Source: DASZXJ01 sp035545895 (GTDB lineage: Bacteria; Planctomycetota; Phycisphaerae; Tepidisphaerales; Tepidisphaeraceae). Taken from it: a stretch of DNA of 14,837 nt. Location: assembly GCA_035545895.1 (NCBI GenBank), contig DASZXJ010000113.1, positions 1 to 14,837 of the forward strand, in the 5' to 3' direction. Below are positions 13,521 to 14,837 of the stretch, in pieces. A model generated the notes under the pieces. The model was given only the letters and a program-made list of their open reading frames with translations, was not told the DNA's origin and did no database searches. A program made the position numbers and the translations under genes. Each line of letters starts with the position of its first letter. Positions within the stretch are counted from its first letter, which is position 1.

Positions 13521-14522
13521 ATGGATCTGCTGACTCCCGCCCAGCGATGGGCGACGCGAGAACAATCAATCGACCCCGATAATCGAGAATCGCACGATGC
13601 GCCGCATCGTCCCATGCCGATGGCGCAGCAGGTGACGATGTTTTTGTCGGTCGTCGGCCCGATTGCGGGTCTCGTCGCGGCCATCGTACTGCTGTGGCAT
13701 CGCGGACCGGCGAGCATCGGCTGGCCCGAGATCGTCGCCATGCTCGGGATGTATGCCTTGGCGGGTTTTGGGGTCACGATCGGATACCACCGGCTGCTAA
13801 CGCACAAATCGTTTGAGACGTATCGCTGGCTTCGTCTGTTATTGGCGATCTGCGGGTCAGTTGCCGCACAGGGACAAGCCATTCGCTGGAGTGCGACACA
13901 TCGCAGGCATCATCAGACTTCCGATCACGAAGGCGATCCGCATTCGCCTCACATGTATGGTGATACGGTTTTTGCGTTGATTCGCGGCATCTGGCATTCG
14001 CATGTCGGCTGGCTGTTTTTTAAGGATGTGCCGGATTCCGCCGGATCGGTCGCCGATCTGCTGATCGATCCTGCGCTGGTGTTGATCGACAAATTGTATT
14101 TCTTCTGGGTGACCTTGGGCATTGTTGTACCTGGCGCGGTTGTTGGCATTTGGACGAATAGCTGGCACGGCTTTATCTCCGGCGCGATCTGGGGCGGACT
14201 TGTTCGGGTTTGCCTGATGCAGCACGTCACGTGGAGCATCAACAGCGTTTGCCACGTCTGGGGACGCCGGCCATTCCGAACTTCCGATCACAGCGCCAAC
14301 AACTGGATTTGCGCCATTTTCGCCCTGGGCGAAGGGTGGCATAACAATCATCACGCGTTCCCAACCAGCGCGCGTCACGGATTGCACTGGTGGCAGTTTG
14401 ATTCGTCGTGGTTGATTATTCGCACGATGGGGGCGATCGGATTGGTCTGGAATATTCGCACGCCGTCGATGTCAGCGATGGAATTGAAGGTGCGATCTGT
14501 GGAGATGCAACCGGTTTTGTAA
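13521..14522 (+). CDS. Membrane acyl-CoA delta-9 desaturase
   Basis: A 333-residue protein started at ATG 13521 behind AAGGG. It carries the three di-iron histidine boxes of the membrane fatty-acid desaturase (SCD/DesC) family: HRLLTH (90-95), HRRHH (127-131) and HNNHH (274-278), plus supporting histidines at 159/161, 235 and 245 (QHVTWSINSVCH). Four hydrophobic segments lie at about 41-58, 70-88, 104-120 and 193-228 (the last a longer paired region). The enzyme would introduce a cis double bond into saturated acyl chains at the membrane, using oxygen and an electron donor, and so adjusts membrane fluidity. It is 27 bp after sucC, so it may be co-transcribed, although the functions are unrelated. 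A terminator follows 11 bp after the stop. Confidence 0.95.
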   Translation: MDLLTPAQRWATREQSIDPDNRESHDAPHRPMPMAQQVTMFLSVVGPIAGLVAAIVLLWHRGPASIGWPEIVAMLGMYALAGFGVTIGYHRLLTHKSFETYRWLRLLLAICGSVAAQGQAIRWSATHRRHHQTSDHEGDPHSPHMYGDTVFALIRGIWHSHVGWLFFKDVPDSAGSVADLLIDPALVLIDKLYFFWVTLGIVVPGAVVGIWTNSWHGFISGAIWGGLVRVCLMQHVTWSINSVCHVWGRRPFRTSDHSANNWICAIFALGEGWHNNHHAFPTSARHGLHWWQFDSSWLIIRTMGAIGLVWNIRTPSMSAMELKVRSVEMQPVL

Positions 14523-14533
14523 ATCCAAAAAGA

Positions 14534-14558
14534 AAGCCCACGGCTCAGCCGTGGGCTT
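14534..14558. terminator. Bidirectional hairpin terminator
   Basis: A perfect 11-bp stem AAGCCCACGGC/GCCGTGGGCTT with a 3-nt loop lies between the convergent desaturase gene and the interrupted minus-strand gene. On the minus strand it runs into TTCTTTTTGG, a good T-rich tail. On the plus strand the tail is short, so termination there may be weaker. Confidence 0.8.
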
Positions 14559-14568
14559 CTGAAGTAAT

Positions 14569-14701
14569 TCACTCTACCTTCGTCGCGACCAGCGAACGAA
14601 GCAATTCACCTGGACCGAGCACAAACGTCGCGTTCGTTCCGGACAAAACATCCTTGAGCACTTTCAGTTCCTTCAGCCGCGCCAGCAGCTTGGCTGTGTT
14701 A
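14569..14701 (-). pseudogene. 3' remnant of an interrupted gene, possibly SPFH/band 7-like
   Basis: About 43 codons of minus-strand coding sequence, beginning NTAKLLARLKELKVLKDVL and ending FVLGPGELLRSLVATKVE before TGA 14569-14571. The helical, charged segment followed by a hydrophobic FVLG and a short tail resembles the C-terminus of SPFH/band 7 (stomatin-like) proteins, but the piece is too short for certainty. Upstream of the TA at 14700-14701 the sequence changes to the end of an IS630-type element, so the rest of the gene has been separated by the insertion. The frame continues into the element for a further 37 codons, up to 14814, only by chance. Confidence 0.55.
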
Positions 14702-14837
14702 GAGCGGTTTTCAGATGACTGTACACCTATCCTGCGGTAGGGTGAGCCGATCACCTGCTGTTGGAGGTGTGGCATGGAGGGCTTGTCGTTGGATCTTCGG
14801 GAGCGGATTTGCACCGCGTGCGATGAACAGACGGAAA
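14702..14837 (+). mobile_element. Left end of an IS630-type insertion sequence (partial)
   Basis: The element appears to begin with GAGCGGTTTTCAG directly after a TA dinucleotide (14700-14701), the target duplicated by IS630/Tc1-mariner elements. The transposase gene starts 72 bp inside. The element extends past the right edge, so the other inverted repeat and the second TA cannot be seen. The boundary is inferred from where the interrupted gene stops making sense. Confidence 0.65.
14774..14837 (+). CDS. IS630-family transposase, N-terminal fragment (runs off window)
   Basis: ATG 14774 is preceded by GGAGG at good spacing. The 21 visible codons read MEGLSLDLRERICTACDEQT and onward. The LSxDLRERI block is the typical start of IS630-family transposases, where it leads into the helix-turn-helix that binds the terminal repeats. 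The catalytic DDE domain would lie beyond the window. Whether the gene is intact cannot be judged. Confidence 0.75.
   Translation, partial: MEGLSLDLRERICTACDEQTE

Noticed and set aside
12780..13882. Long minus-strand frames (261 and 268 codons) opposite sucC and the desaturase gene
   Set aside because: The plus-strand genes are strongly conserved families, so the opposite frames are shadows.
1..14837. CRISPR arrays, tRNA or rRNA genes
   Set aside because: No regularly spaced direct repeats, no cloverleaf-like sequence with a TTCGA-type arm and no rRNA sequence was recognised on either strand.

Overview
The window reads as a chromosomal stretch of moderate to high GC from a free-living Gram-negative bacterium. 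The mixture of a lipoprotein, a TadG-like vWA protein, an ECF42-type sigma factor with DGPF proteins, a divergent TrmB-like methyltransferase and an IS630-type element would fit a planctomycete (perhaps Phycisphaerae). That assignment is inference from gene content only; there is no rRNA or other marker here.

Left part, plus strand (1-3563): the 3' portion of a PAS/histidine kinase/receiver hybrid sensor whose start lies outside the window; a stretch with a sigma70-like promoter, an operator-like inverted repeat and a small secreted-protein gene that appears frameshifted; a lipoprotein of unknown function; and a TrmB-like SAM methyltransferase with an altered motif. A TadG/vWA gene (3623-4726, minus) converges on it.

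Central part, minus strand (12126 down to 4993): a long run of small stress- or metabolite-type families. In transcription order: membrane-anchored SRPBCC protein, DoxX-like membrane protein, ECF42-type sigma factor with a C-terminal TPR-like extension, DGPF/YCII protein 1, a remnant of a VOC (PhnB-like) gene, YCII proteins 2 and 3, an ArsR-family repressor, an AHSA1/SRPBCC protein, a DinB-like protein, a six-Asp-box cytoplasmic propeller protein, a MoaD/ThiS-like ubiquitin-fold protein ending in GG, and after a structured gap a DUF433 antitoxin-like protein with a terminator. Two promoters of identical geometry (TGTCGA, 17 bp, CGACTA) precede the SRPBCC-DoxX-sigma unit and YCII protein 1. They match the promoter type I recall for ECF42 sigma factors, so the sigma factor probably activates its own operon and the DGPF genes. 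A 20-bp perfect palindrome inside a sigma70-like promoter in front of arsR suggests a second, repressor-controlled unit beginning there.

Right part, plus strand: sucC (without sucD beside it) from a nearly leaderless promoter, a membrane acyl-CoA delta-9 desaturase, a hairpin terminator, then the 3' remnant of a minus-strand gene cut at a TA dinucleotide by the left end of an IS630-type element whose transposase gene runs off the window.

The best leads are the ECF42 regulon with its two near-identical promoters, the YCII/VOC deletion scar, the ArsR palindrome, and the MoaD-like/propeller pair followed by a long hairpin.
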